DNA of 64,000 bases from JALZKA01 sp963786495. GTDB lineage: Bacteria > Actinomycetota > Thermoleophilia > Solirubrobacterales > 70-9. A program made the position numbers and the translations under genes. The notes below the pieces were generated by a model that searched no databases, was not told the origin of the DNA, and worked only from the letters and a program-made list of their open reading frames with translations. Positions 31,530 to 40,297 of this stretch are shown in pieces. The stretch spans positions 124,001 through 188,000 of the forward strand of contig CAWAZL010000010.1 of NCBI GenBank assembly GCA_963786495.1, written 5' to 3'. How positions within the stretch are numbered: position 1 is the stretch's first letter; each line of letters begins with the position of its first letter.

Positions 31530-31991
31530 ATGGCTCTCGCAGTGCAGTTTTACGATGTCGTCCTTTGGATCCACATCCTGGCGTTCTTGATCGCCTTCGG
31601 GCCGACCTACGGCTACGGCATGTTCATGGCCGCCGCCGGTAAGGCAGGTCCGACGGCGATGATCGAGGCCGTGAAGGTCATGGCGAAATGGGACCGGATC
31701 GCCATCACGACGGGCGCCGTGGTCCTCCTGATCTCCGGCCACTACATGGCCGGCGAGCGCTGGGACTTCTCCGACTTCTTCGTCAACTGGGGCAACATCG
31801 TGTTCCTGGTGATCCTCGGGATGACCCACGCGTACTTCGTGCCGCGGGAGCGGCGCGTCATCGCGGCGCTCGAGGCGGGTAACGAGGAAGAGGCTCAGGC
31901 GCTGGGCCAGAAGATCGGCATGGTCGGTGCCTTCATGGGCGTCCTCGTGATCCTCACGGTCTACGTGATGACCGCGAAGCCCTTCCTCTAG
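31530..31991 (+). CDS. DUF2269-like integral membrane protein
   Basis: 153 residues with four predicted transmembrane helices, near 5-27 (FYDVVLWIHILAFLIAFGPT), 55-73 (IAITTGAVVLLISGHYMAG), 84-101 (VNWGNIVFLVILGMTHAYF) and 131-149 (VGAFMGVLVILTVYVMTA). The N-terminal helix with a conserved WIHILAF pattern fits the uncharacterised DUF2269 family. No catalytic residues are evident. Confidence 0.7.
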   Translation: MALAVQFYDVVLWIHILAFLIAFGPTYGYGMFMAAAGKAGPTAMIEAVKVMAKWDRIAITTGAVVLLISGHYMAGERWDFSDFFVNWGNIVFLVILGMTHAYFVPRERRVIAALEAGNEEEAQALGQKIGMVGAFMGVLVILTVYVMTAKPFL

Positions 31992-32006
31992 GCGCCGCAC
32001 CGGGAA

Positions 32007-32828
32007 ATGCCCCACGGCCCCGCACCCGAGGCGCCGATCGGCGTGTTCGACTCGGGCGTCGGCGGGCTGACGGTGCTCCACGAGCTGCTCGTCTCGCTGC
32101 CGGAGGAGGACTACCTCTACCTCGGCGACGACGCCCGCTTCCCGTACGGCGCGCGCAGCCTGGACGACCTCTCCGAATGTGTCGAGCGCAACACTCGCTT
32201 CCTGCTCGACCGCGGCGCGAAGCTAATCGTCATCGCGTGCAACTCCGCGGCGAGCGCGGGGCTCGACGCCGCGCGCAGCCTCGCTTCCGAGCACGGGGTG
32301 GAGGTGGTCGCCGTGATCGAGCCCGAGTCCGAGATCGCCGCCGCCATTACGGACTCCGGCAGGGTGGGCGTGCTCGCGACGCTCGCCACCGTGGAGGGCG
32401 GGGCATACCTGCGCTCGCTCGCGAGACAGCACCGCCAGCTCACCGTCACGCAGGTCGCGGCGCCAGACCTCGCGGCGATCATCCAGCGAGGCTTCCCCTT
32501 CTCGGAGGCGGTCGTCGACACGGTCCGCTCGTACTGCGCGCCGCTTCACCGGGCAGACGTGGACACGGTGATCCTGGGCTGCACCCACTACCCGCTCGTC
32601 AGGCCGCTCCTTCAGCGCATCATGGGGCGTGACGTCCGCCTGGTCACGGCCGGTCACGCGATGGCCGCGACGGTCGAGCGCATCCTGGAGGCGCGCGACC
32701 TGAGCACGCCTACGCACCGCGAGGGCTCATACAGCTTCGTCTGCACCGCCGAGCCCGAGCGCTTCCACGAACTGGGCACGCGCTTCCTTCAGCTTCCGCT
32801 GGGCGAAGTCGAGCTTGTGGACGTCTAG
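32007..32828 (+). CDS. murI: Glutamate racemase
   Basis: Supplies D-glutamate for peptidoglycan. Motifs: IGVFDSGVGGLTVLHELLVS, YLYLGDDARFPYGARSLDDL, VIACNSAASAGLDAARSL (first catalytic Cys; ACNTASA is more usual, so Thr to Ser) and VILGCTHYPLVRPLLQR (second catalytic Cys). 273 residues, family length. The small gap after the membrane-protein gene suggests read-through. Confidence 0.95.
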   Translation: MPHGPAPEAPIGVFDSGVGGLTVLHELLVSLPEEDYLYLGDDARFPYGARSLDDLSECVERNTRFLLDRGAKLIVIACNSAASAGLDAARSLASEHGVEVVAVIEPESEIAAAITDSGRVGVLATLATVEGGAYLRSLARQHRQLTVTQVAAPDLAAIIQRGFPFSEAVVDTVRSYCAPLHRADVDTVILGCTHYPLVRPLLQRIMGRDVRLVTAGHAMAATVERILEARDLSTPTHREGSYSFVCTAEPERFHELGTRFLQLPLGEVELVDV

Positions 32829-32839
32829 GCCCCGAGGGA

Positions 32840-32845
32840 TACCCT
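32840..32845 (+). promoter_or_regulatory. Probable -10 box of yqeY (leaderless)
   Basis: TACCCT ends six bases before ATG 32852, directly after the murI stop. Confidence 0.45.
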
Positions 32846-32851
32846 GAACCG

Positions 32852-33292
32852 ATGGCCGAGTCGACACTCGAACAGATCCAGGCGGACACCAAGACCGCCA
32901 TGAAGGCAGGTGACAAGCCGCGCGTGGGCGCGCTGCGCCTGATCGCGGACGCCCTCCAGAAAGACCTCAAGTCCGGAGGCGAGGACGAGGTGGCCGTGCT
33001 CCGTCGTGAGCGCAAGCGCCGCCTCGAGGCCGCCGAGGCCTACCGCTCGGGCGGCGACGCCAATCGCGCCGAGGCTGAGGAGTCAGAGGCCGAGCTCATC
33101 TCGGGCTACCTGCCCGCCGAGCTGTCTGACGACGAGTTGGCCGGGATCGTCGATGAGGCCATCTCATCGGTTGGAGCTGCCGGACCCCAGGACACCGGCA
33201 AGGTCATGGGCGCCGCGATGGGCAAGGTGGCAGGCCGCGCCGACGGCAAGCGTGTGAGCGCGCTAGTTCAGGCCCGCCTTGCGGGAAACTAG
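32852..33292 (+). CDS. GatB/YqeY-domain protein
   Basis: A stand-alone relative of the tail domain of the GatB amidotransferase subunit, probably tRNA-binding. Signatures: IQADTKTAMKAGDKPRVGAL RLI, EAAEAYRSGGDANRAEAEESE, ISGYLPAELSDDELAGIVDE and GKVMGAAMGKVAGRADGKRV. 146 residues, the usual length. phoH begins five bases after its stop. Confidence 0.92.
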   Translation: MAESTLEQIQADTKTAMKAGDKPRVGALRLIADALQKDLKSGGEDEVAVLRRERKRRLEAAEAYRSGGDANRAEAEESEAELISGYLPAELSDDELAGIVDEAISSVGAAGPQDTGKVMGAAMGKVAGRADGKRVSALVQARLAGN

Positions 33293-33296
33293 GACC

Positions 33297-34263
33297 TTGG
33301 CCCGCCGCCAGCTAACGCTTGAGAACGATGTCGCGGCCGAGCTCGCGGGCTCCGAGGACACGGTTCTCCGTGAGCTCGAGGAGCGCATCGGCTGCAATGT
33401 CTTCCTGCGCGGAAACGTGCTCACCCTCGACGGCGACGAGGGCGACGTCGGCAAGGCCGCGACCGTCGTGGACGAGCTCGTCGGCCTGATCGAGCGCGGC
33501 CACGACCTTCAGCCGCAGACGCTCGACTCCGTGACCGGCGCCCTCGGGGCCGGTGAATCGTCCGCGCGGGTCCTGGAGGACACGGTCTGGGCCCATCGCA
33601 ACACCCGCATCGCCCCCAAGACCGTCAACCAGAAGCGCTACGTCGACTCGATCCGCCGGCACACGATCACGTTCGGCATCGGGCCCGCGGGAACCGGCAA
33701 GACCTTTCTCGCCGTGGCCGCTGCCGTCGCAGCGCTCGAGGGGAAGAGCGTCAGCCGCATCATCCTTACCCGGCCTGCCGTGGAAGCGGGAGAGAGGCTG
33801 GGCTTCCTGCCCGGCGACCTCCAGGCGAAGGTCGACCCATATCTGCGTCCGCTGTTCGACGCCCTTTACGACATGCTCGACCCCGAGCGCGTCGCGGCCT
33901 ACCTCGAGAACGGCGTGATCGAGGTCGCTCCGCTGGCTTTCATGCGCGGCCGCTCGATCAACGACTCCTTCGTGATCCTGGACGAGGCGCAGAACACCAG
34001 CCCCGAGCAGATGAAGATGTTCTTAACCCGCCTGGGCTTCGGGTCCAAGATGGTCGGTGACCGGCGACATCACGCAGGTCGATCTGCCGCGCGATCAGCG
34101 CTCCGGCCTCATCGTCGTCTCGGACATCCTCGACGAGGTGAAAGACATCTCGTTCATCCGCTTCGGAGGCGAGGACGTCGTTCGCCACCAGCTCGTCCAG
34201 CGGATCGTCGCCGCGTACGACGCGCACGGCAAGCGCGGCAAGAAGAACCCAGACCGCGGTTGA
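33297..34263 (+). CDS. phoH: PhoH family ATPase, one frameshift
   Basis: A PhoH/YbeZ-type ATPase linked to RNA metabolism. An N-terminal KH-like region (LEERIGCNVFLRGNVLTLDG) precedes the ATPase core: FGIGPAGTGKTFLAVAAAVA (Walker A), LTRPAVEAGERLGFLPGDLQ, FMRGRSINDSFVILDEAQNT (Walker B). Near 34055 an extra G (GTCGGTGACC) moves the frame. The conserved end (VTGDITQVDLPRDQRSGL, then QRIVAAYDAHGKRGKK) is in the next frame to the TGA at 34261-34263. TTG 33297 is taken as start. phoH-ybeY-era is the standard order. Confidence 0.92.
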
Positions 34264-34622
34264 CCGACCTCAACGACGTCCCCCCTGAGCTTCACGACGC
34301 GACCTCGGCCGCGCTCGACGCCGCAGGCGTGACCGACGGCCACCTCTCGGTCGAGCTCGTCTCGGCCGAGCGCATCACCGAGCTCAACCGCGACCACCGG
34401 GGTCTCGACGAGCCGACCGACGTCCTCTCGTTCCCGATCGACGGCGTCGGGGAGGTGGCGGGGCCGCGCGAACTTGGCGACGTGGTGATCTGCCTCGAGC
34501 ACACGAGCGACGTCGTGGAGGCAACGGTCCACGGCGTCCTCCACCTCTGCGGTTTCGACCACGAGACCGACTCCGGCGAGATGCTCGCCATGCAGGACCG
34601 AGTGCTGGCGGGGCTCAAGTGA
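34260..34622 (+). CDS. ybeY: Endoribonuclease YbeY
   Basis: Metal-dependent RNase for 16S rRNA 3' maturation and ribosome quality control. The zinc motif HGVLHLCGFDH (H-x3-H-x5-H) and the preceding LNRDHRGLDEPTDVLSFPID are diagnostic. 120 residues from TTG 34260, which overlaps the phoH stop (TTGA). In the uncorrected sequence this frame is artificially fused to the phoH frame. Its stop overlaps era. Confidence 0.94.
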   Translation: MTDLNDVPPELHDATSAALDAAGVTDGHLSVELVSAERITELNRDHRGLDEPTDVLSFPIDGVGEVAGPRELGDVVICLEHTSDVVEATVHGVLHLCGFDHETDSGEMLAMQDRVLAGLK

Positions 34623-35512
34623 CGCGCTCGGGCTTCATCGGGCTGGCAGGCAGGCCCAACGTTGGCAAGTCGACGATCGTGAACGCGATCGTTGGCCGCA
34701 AGGTGGCGATCATCTCCGACCGCCCTCAGACGACGCGCCGCGCAGTGCGCGGGATTGCAACCGATCTGGACGCGGGCTGGCAGATGATTCTCGTTGACCT
34801 TCCGGGCGTGCAGCGCCCTCGCGACTCGCTCACCGAGCGCATGCAACACCGCGTTGAACGCGAGCTCGCCGACGCCGACACCGTTCTCTTCGTCGTGAAC
34901 GGCGAGCAAGGGGTCGGCCCCGGCGACCGGTTCATCGCGGAGACTCTGCTCGAGCAGGGTGCAGGCACCCGGATCATCGCGGCCGTAAATAAGTGCGATC
35001 TGCTCGACAAGGCAAAAACGGCCAAGGTCCTGAGCGAGGTGGCAGAGCTCGAGATCGCCGACGAGATCTTTCCCGTCAGCGCCAAGTCCGGAGCCGGGCT
35101 CGACCCACTGATCGCGGACCTCGCCTCGGGAATGCCAGAGAGCCCTTACCTCTACCCGCCGGAGGATCAATCTGACTCGGCGTCCGAAGTCCACCTTGCC
35201 GAGCTGATCCGCGAGCAGGTGCTGAAGCGGACCCGCGAGGAGGTGCCCCACGCCGTCGAGGTGTTCGTCGAGGGACTCGAGCTTCGCGATGACGGAATCT
35301 TCGAGGTGAACGCGCAGGTCTGGGTCGAGACGGAGTCGCAGAAGGCGATCCTGATCGGCAAGGGCGGCCGGATGGTGCGCGACATCGGCAGCGCGGCCCG
35401 TCGCGAGCTCGAAGGCGAGCTGGGCGGGAAGGTCTATCTGGACCTGCAGGTGCGCGTGCGCGAGCGCTGGCGCCGAGATGACGGGCTGCTTGACAGACTC
35501 GGTATCGAATGA
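34619..35512 (+). CDS. era: GTPase Era
   Basis: Binds 16S rRNA near its 3' end and assists 30S maturation. G domain: GLAGRPNVGKSTIVNAIVGR (P-loop), ISDRPQTTRRAVRGI (switch I), LVDLPGVQRPRDSLTERM, AVNKCDLLD. The KH domain at the C-terminus has ILIGKGGRMVRDIGSAARRE, the GxxG RNA-binding motif. 297 residues from GTG 34619, overlapping ybeY by four bases. Confidence 0.96.
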   Translation: MTRSGFIGLAGRPNVGKSTIVNAIVGRKVAIISDRPQTTRRAVRGIATDLDAGWQMILVDLPGVQRPRDSLTERMQHRVERELADADTVLFVVNGEQGVGPGDRFIAETLLEQGAGTRIIAAVNKCDLLDKAKTAKVLSEVAELEIADEIFPVSAKSGAGLDPLIADLASGMPESPYLYPPEDQSDSASEVHLAELIREQVLKRTREEVPHAVEVFVEGLELRDDGIFEVNAQVWVETESQKAILIGKGGRMVRDIGSAARRELEGELGGKVYLDLQVRVRERWRRDDGLLDRLGIE

Positions 35513-35850
35513 CGCCTGAGATTCGAACCAGACCACCTGTGGCAATCGCGATCTGCGTTGGAGCGCTCTTCTCGATCGTGATTGCGGCTTTCGCCGGAAC
35601 TCAGCTCGAGAAGCTGCTCGGCTCTCAGACCGCCTCAACGGCCGTCCTGGCGGTTTGGTGCCTGCTTGGCTGCGCGGCGGCGATCGCCGCCGTAGTTGAC
35701 GCCTTCATCAAGCCCGAGGGGGAGCGCCTGGGGCTCGCAACGACGATCGCGTCGACGCTGTTCGCGATCCTCGCCCTCGCTGTGATCGCCGGTGTCGTTG
35801 CGGGCGCCGCCGATCTCGGCAAGGCAGACGAGGTGCTGACGTCCCGATGA
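35509..35850 (+). CDS. Small membrane protein of unknown function
   Basis: 113 residues with about three transmembrane helices (VAIAICVGALFSIVIAAFAG; ASTAVLAVWCLLGCAAAIAA; STLFAILALAVIAGVVAGAA). No family is recognised. It overlaps era upstream and hisIE downstream by four bases each (ATGA), so it is translated as part of that operon, although no functional link is evident. Confidence 0.65.
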   Translation: MTPEIRTRPPVAIAICVGALFSIVIAAFAGTQLEKLLGSQTASTAVLAVWCLLGCAAAIAAVVDAFIKPEGERLGLATTIASTLFAILALAVIAGVVAGAADLGKADEVLTSR

Positions 35851-36458
35851 CTGACATTCGTTTCGATGAGAGCGGCCTCGTGCCGTGCGTCGTCCAGGAT
35901 TGGAGGACCGGGGAGGTCCTCACCCTGGCCTATATGAACGCCGAGGCGCTCCGCCTGACGCTCGAGACGCGGGAGGTCCACTTCTGGAGCCGCTCGCGCC
36001 AGGAACTCTGGCGAAAGGGAGAGACCTCGGGCAACACGCTCGAACTCAAGGAACTTCGAATGGACTGCGACGAGGATGCGTTGGTGGCGCTCGCGATCCC
36101 GGCCGGGCCCGCCTGCCACACAGGTGAGCGTTCGTGCTTTCACCGCGATGCCGAGAGCGGCAAGACGCCCGAGCCGGCACTCCACGAGACTCTGGCGGCG
36201 CTGGAGCGCACGCTCGCCTCCAGGCAGGAGGAGCGTCCCGATGGCTCCTACACCGTCGAGCTCCTCGACGATCCCGGCCTGATCGCCGACAAGGTCCTCG
36301 AAGAGGCCGAGGAGGTCACGCGCGCCGCTCGCGACGAATCGGACGAGCGGGTCTCCGAAGAGGCCGCCGACGTTCTCTACCACCTGTCCGTTCTCCTTCG
36401 CTCTCGCGGCGTCTCGCTGGCGGACGTGCTCGGGGTGCTCGATGAACGCCGCAGCTGA
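35847..36458 (+). CDS. hisIE: Bifunctional phosphoribosyl-AMP cyclohydrolase / phosphoribosyl-ATP pyrophosphatase
   Basis: Second and third steps of histidine synthesis in one chain. The HisI part (1-~105) has LTLAYMNAEALRLTLETREV, WSRSRQELWRKGETSGN and the zinc motif CHTGERSCFHR. The HisE part (~110-203) has SYTVELLDDPGLIADKVLEE AEEVTRAARDE and SEEAADVLYHLSVLLRSRGV. Both sets of key residues are present. It overlaps trpE by 17 bases, so histidine and tryptophan synthesis are genetically coupled here. Confidence 0.95.
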   Translation: MTDIRFDESGLVPCVVQDWRTGEVLTLAYMNAEALRLTLETREVHFWSRSRQELWRKGETSGNTLELKELRMDCDEDALVALAIPAGPACHTGERSCFHRDAESGKTPEPALHETLAALERTLASRQEERPDGSYTVELLDDPGLIADKVLEEAEEVTRAARDESDERVSEEAADVLYHLSVLLRSRGVSLADVLGVLDERRS

Positions 36459-37842
36459 CCCTGGGGGCATCTCTCCGGTTGTCGAGCGCCTTATCGACGA
36501 CACCGAGACGCCGGTCTCGGCTTTCTTGAAGCTCCGTCAGGCTTTCGACGGGCCGGCATTCCTCCTGGAGTCGGCCGAACAGGGCCGGCTGGGTCGCTAC
36601 TCGTACCTGGGCTTCATGCCTCACCGCGCGCTGCGCTGGGCGCTCGGGGACGACGGCGACCCGTACGAGCTCGCGCACGACCTGGTGAGTTCCGAGCAGG
36701 TTGCCGCTTTCGATCCCGCCCATCCGTTCAACGGCGGCGCGGTCGGCTTCTTCGGCTACGACCTTGTGCGGACCGTCGAGCCGCTCGACCCCCCGAACCC
36801 CGACCCGCTCGGCCTGCCCGACATGGCCCTGATGGTCGCGAGCCTGATGCTGGCCTTCGACCACCAAAAGCACGAGCTCCTGATCGTCGTCTTCCCGTTC
36901 GACGGCGTCGATCCCGGCGAGCTCATCGCCAAGGCGCGCAACGCGCTCGCCCAGCCGGTCCCGCGGGCCGAAGGCGTTTCCGATGACCGATCGAACGGCG
37001 TCGCCTTCGAGTCGAACCTCACCCGCGAGGAGTTCGAGCGAAACGTCTCGACCATCGTCGATTACGTCCACGCGGGCGACGCGTTCCAGGTCGTGCCCTC
37101 GCAGCGCTTCTCGGCTGAGGTGCCGGTCGAGGCGTTCTCGATCTATCGGGGCCTTCGCACTGTCAACCCCTCGCCGTACATGTACTTCCTGGACTTCGAG
37201 GACTTCCAGATCGCGGGCGCCTCGCCGGAGCCCTTGATCAAGGTGACCGGCCGGCGCGTGGAGACCCGCCCAATCGCCGGCACCTACCCGCGGGGATCCG
37301 ACGAGGAGGAGGACCGCCGGAACGCCGAGGACCTCCTGGCCGATCCGAAGGAGCGCGCCGAGCACGTGATGCTCGTCGACCTGGGGCGTAACGACCTGGG
37401 GCGGGTTTCGGAGTACGGATCCGTCGAGGTCGAGGAGCTCATGGTCGTCGAGACTTACTCCCACGTCCTCCACATCGTGAGCCGCGTTGCCGGAACGCTT
37501 CGCCCAGAGGTCGGCGCGATGGATGCCCTTCGCGCATGCCTTCCCGCCGGCACCCTCTCGGGCGCGCCGAAGGTCCGCGCGATGCAGATCATCGACGAGC
37601 TCGAGCCCCACAAGCGCTGCTCCTACGGCGGCGCAATCGGCTATCTCGGCTTCGACGGAGACCTGGATACGGCGATCCATATCCGCACGGTCGTCGTCAA
37701 GGACGGCATTGCCCATGTACAGGCGGGCGGCGGCACCGTGGCTGACGCCAAGCCCGACTTCGAGTACCGCGAGTCCGTGAACAAGGCCAAGGCCGTCTTC
37801 AGCGCCGTTGAGCTAGCCACGAGCCAGAAGGACTGGCCATGA
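36442..37842 (+). CDS. trpE: Anthranilate synthase component I
   Basis: Converts chorismate plus ammonia to anthranilate. Conserved blocks: FLLESAEQGRLGRYSYLGF at the N-terminus, FEVVPSQRFS-like DAFQVVPSQRFSAEVP, ASPEPLIKV, RPIAGTYPRGSDEEEDRRNA, HVMLVDLGRNDLGRVSEYGS and LPAGTLSGAPKVRAMQIIDE LEPHKRCSYGGAIGYLGFDG. 466 residues. The N-terminal ESxxxGRYSY segment carries the tryptophan feedback site in other TrpE proteins. The stop overlaps trpG by ATGA. Confidence 0.96.
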   Translation: MNAAADPGGISPVVERLIDDTETPVSAFLKLRQAFDGPAFLLESAEQGRLGRYSYLGFMPHRALRWALGDDGDPYELAHDLVSSEQVAAFDPAHPFNGGAVGFFGYDLVRTVEPLDPPNPDPLGLPDMALMVASLMLAFDHQKHELLIVVFPFDGVDPGELIAKARNALAQPVPRAEGVSDDRSNGVAFESNLTREEFERNVSTIVDYVHAGDAFQVVPSQRFSAEVPVEAFSIYRGLRTVNPSPYMYFLDFEDFQIAGASPEPLIKVTGRRVETRPIAGTYPRGSDEEEDRRNAEDLLADPKERAEHVMLVDLGRNDLGRVSEYGSVEVEELMVVETYSHVLHIVSRVAGTLRPEVGAMDALRACLPAGTLSGAPKVRAMQIIDELEPHKRCSYGGAIGYLGFDGDLDTAIHIRTVVVKDGIAHVQAGGGTVADAKPDFEYRESVNKAKAVFSAVELATSQKDWP

Positions 37843-38411
37843 GAGTGCTCGTCGTAGACAACTACGACTCGTTCACTTACAACCTCGTCCAGTACCTGGG
37901 CGAGCTGGGTGCCGAGATGGACGTGGTGCGCAACGACAAGGCGGACGTCGCCGAGCTTCTGGAGCGCAAGCCCGACCGACTCGTGATCTCACCGGGACCG
38001 TGCACGCCGGCCGAGGCGGGCATCTCCGTCGAGGCGTCGCGCGCCTTTCCCGAAGCGGGCGTGCCGACGCTTGGCGTGTGCCTGGGCCACCAAGCGATGG
38101 TGGAAGCGTTCGGCGGCACCGTCGTGACAGGCGACCCGATCCACGGCAAGGACGCCCAGGTCGAGCACGATGGCCTCACGATCTTCGCCGGGGTTGAGAG
38201 TCCGATGGCCGCTGGGCGCTACCACTCGCTGATCGCCCATCCCGACCTTCCCGATGAGTTCGAGGTAAGCGCGACGTTCGAGGAAGTCGTGATGGCCGTG
38301 CGCCACAAGGAGCTTCCGGCCGAGGGGGTCCAGTTTCACCCAGAGTCCATCCTCACGCCCGACGGCAAGAAGCTTCTCGCCAACTTCCTGGAGGGGTCAG
38401 ACCCCTCATGA
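37839..38411 (+). CDS. trpG: Anthranilate synthase component II (glutamine amidotransferase)
   Basis: Delivers ammonia to TrpE. Class I amidotransferase triad: VCLGHQAMVEAFGG (Cys), and EGVQFHPESILTPDGK (His, Glu). N-terminal VVDNYDSFTYNLVQYLGELG and ISPGPCTPAEAG are diagnostic. 190 residues. The last codons (LEGSDPS) come from a palindromic repeat shared with the end of a gene at 47.26 kb, so the native C-terminus has probably been replaced by repeat sequence. Confidence 0.96.
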   Translation: MRVLVVDNYDSFTYNLVQYLGELGAEMDVVRNDKADVAELLERKPDRLVISPGPCTPAEAGISVEASRAFPEAGVPTLGVCLGHQAMVEAFGGTVVTGDPIHGKDAQVEHDGLTIFAGVESPMAAGRYHSLIAHPDLPDEFEVSATFEEVVMAVRHKELPAEGVQFHPESILTPDGKKLLANFLEGSDPS

Positions 38412-38426
38412 AGCGCTCACAATGAG
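38391..38426. repeat. GAGGGGTCAGACCCCTC palindrome plus conserved flank
   Basis: A 17-base palindrome with 8-base arms (38391-38407) is followed by a second small hairpin GCTCA-CAA-TGAGC (38415-38427 region). The first half lies inside the end of trpG, giving its last codons. The flank CGCTCACAAT is also found after the copy at 47246. Confidence 0.8.
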
Positions 38427-38438
38427 CCACCTCCCCTG

Positions 38439-39464
38439 ATGCCAAACGACGTCCTCACGCGCGCGATCGACTCGGTCGCTTCAGGAACGCACCTGACGGC
38501 GGACCATGCCTCGGCCGTGCTCGACGAGATCATGGAAGGCCGAGCTTCCGAGGTGCAGGCGGCGGCGTTCCTCGTAGCGCTGCGCGCCAAGGGCGAGACC
38601 GTTGCCGAGCTGACGGGCCTCGCGCGCACGATGCGCCGCCTGGCGGCATCGGTGGACACGCCCCGCGAGGGCCTTGTCGACACCGCCGGGACGGGGGGAG
38701 GCCCCTCGACCTTCAACATCTCGACGGCCGCCGCGCTCGTGGCTGCCGGTGCGGGGTGTCCGGTCGCGAAGCACGGCAACCGCTCGAACACGAGCCGCTC
38801 CGGCTCTGCTGATCTCTTGGAGGCGCTTGGCGTCCCGATCGAGCTCGAGCCGCCGGACGTGGCGAAGTCCATCGAGGAGGTCGGCTTCGGCTTCATGTTC
38901 GCGCCGCGCCACCACGCGGCGATGAAGCACGTCGTCCCCGTGCGCAGGGAGCTTGCGGTGCGGACCATCTTCAACTTCCTGGGTCCGCTGACCAATCCGG
39001 CCGGCGCGACGCGCCAGCTCCTGGGCGTCTCGGATCGCACCTACCAGGAGACGATCGCCGAGGCGCTCCTGGCCCTCGGATGCGAGCGCGCCCTTGTGGT
39101 CTCCGCCGAGGACGGCCTCGACGAGCTCTCGGTCTCGGGCCCGACCCGCGTCGTCGAGGTGGCGGACGGTTCCACGAAGGAGTGGTTCATTGCGCCCGCC
39201 GACGTCGGACTTTCAGAGACACCTCTTGAGGAAATAGCCGGCGGCTCCCCCGAGGAGAACGCCGCGGTAGTCGAGGCTGTGCTCGATGGAGACGAAGGGC
39301 CTGCCCGCGACGTCGTCGTCCTCAACGCGGGCGCGGCCATCCTCGCGGGAGGTGCCGCAGCCGATCTCGGGGACGGGATGGACCGCGCGCGGGATGCGAT
39401 CGACCGCGGCGCCGCCAAGGGCGTCCTCGACAAGCTGCGATCGCTAGCCTCCGCGAGCGGATGA
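38439..39464 (+). CDS. trpD: Anthranilate phosphoribosyltransferase
   Basis: Joins anthranilate to PRPP. Motifs: GTGGGPSTFNISTAAALVAA (GTGGD-type PRPP loop with G in place of D), GCPVAKHGNRSNTSRSGSAD, FGFMFAPRHHAAMKHVVPVR, FNFLGPLTNPAGATRQLLGV and DGLDELSVSGPTRV. 341 residues. ATG 38439 lies 12 bases after the repeat hairpin that ends the trpG region. Confidence 0.95.
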   Translation: MPNDVLTRAIDSVASGTHLTADHASAVLDEIMEGRASEVQAAAFLVALRAKGETVAELTGLARTMRRLAASVDTPREGLVDTAGTGGGPSTFNISTAAALVAAGAGCPVAKHGNRSNTSRSGSADLLEALGVPIELEPPDVAKSIEEVGFGFMFAPRHHAAMKHVVPVRRELAVRTIFNFLGPLTNPAGATRQLLGVSDRTYQETIAEALLALGCERALVVSAEDGLDELSVSGPTRVVEVADGSTKEWFIAPADVGLSETPLEEIAGGSPEENAAVVEAVLDGDEGPARDVVVLNAGAAILAGGAAADLGDGMDRARDAIDRGAAKGVLDKLRSLASASG

Positions 39465-40270
39465 GCAGGCTCGACGAGCTGGTCGATGCCGCCAAGCACT
39501 CCGTGAAAGAGCGGAGCAGGGCGGTGCCAATGGAGGAGTTGCGGTCGCGCCTGGAGGCGCGGGCCGAGGACCGGCCATTCAAAGAGGCGCTGGTTCGCCC
39601 GGGTGTCTCCGTGATCTGCGAGTTCAAGCGGCGCTCACCCAGCGCCGGCGACATCCGCGCCGGCGCTGAGGTGCCCGAGATCGTCAGCGCCTACGAGCGC
39701 GGAGGTGCCGCTGCCCTTTCGATCGTGACCGAGACCTCAAGCTTCGGCGGAGCGGTCGAGGACCTGCGGTCCGCGCGCGATGGCTCGGGTTTGCCGGTCC
39801 TGCGCAAGGACTTCATCGTCGACTCCTACCAACTGGTGGAGGCGGCGGTCTTCGGCGCGGACGCAGTGCTCCTGATCGTCGCGGCACTCGATCCGAACCA
39901 GCTCGCCGATCTTCACGCCGAGGCCCGCTCACTCGACCTCGACACGCTTGTCGAGGTCCACGACGAGGATGACCTGGAGGTGGCGCTCGAGCTCGACGTC
40001 GACGTGATCGGAATCAACAACCGCGACCTTCGGAGCCTCAAGGTGGACCTCGCCACGACCGAGGAGCTGATCACCGATGTGCCCGCGGGCAAGACGGTCG
40101 TCGCCGAGTCGGGGTACTCCAGTCGCGAGCAGATTGAAGAACTCGAACGCATCGGCGTCGACGCGGTCCTGATCGGCGAAGCGATCATGAGCTCCGCCGA
40201 TCCTGAGCAGGCCGTCCGCGACCTCTGCGGCGACGACATGCTCACGCGCGAGCACGAGATCCCGCAGTAG
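39461..40270 (+). CDS. trpC: Indole-3-glycerol phosphate synthase
   Basis: Closes the indole ring. TIM-barrel motifs: CEFKRRSPSAGDIRAGAEVP, YERGGAAALSIVTETSSFGG, LPVLRKDFIVDSYQLVEAAV, ALDPNQLADLHAEARSL, VHDEDDLEVALELDVDVIGI NNRDL and VVAESGYSSREQIEELERIG. The catalytic Glu, Lys and Asn residues are in place. 269 residues, overlapping trpD by four bases. The operon is interrupted after it by a reversed gene. Confidence 0.96.
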   Translation: MSRLDELVDAAKHSVKERSRAVPMEELRSRLEARAEDRPFKEALVRPGVSVICEFKRRSPSAGDIRAGAEVPEIVSAYERGGAAALSIVTETSSFGGAVEDLRSARDGSGLPVLRKDFIVDSYQLVEAAVFGADAVLLIVAALDPNQLADLHAEARSLDLDTLVEVHDEDDLEVALELDVDVIGINNRDLRSLKVDLATTEELITDVPAGKTVVAESGYSSREQIEELERIGVDAVLIGEAIMSSADPEQAVRDLCGDDMLTREHEIPQ

Positions 40271-40297
40271 GCAGGGAGCAACTGCCTCGGTGCGGTC

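Noticed and set aside
33279..34622. A single 447-residue PhoH-YbeY fusion protein
   Set aside because: The apparent fusion is produced by one extra G near 34055; the true PhoH C-terminus continues in the next frame and YbeY has its own TTG overlapping the PhoH stop.
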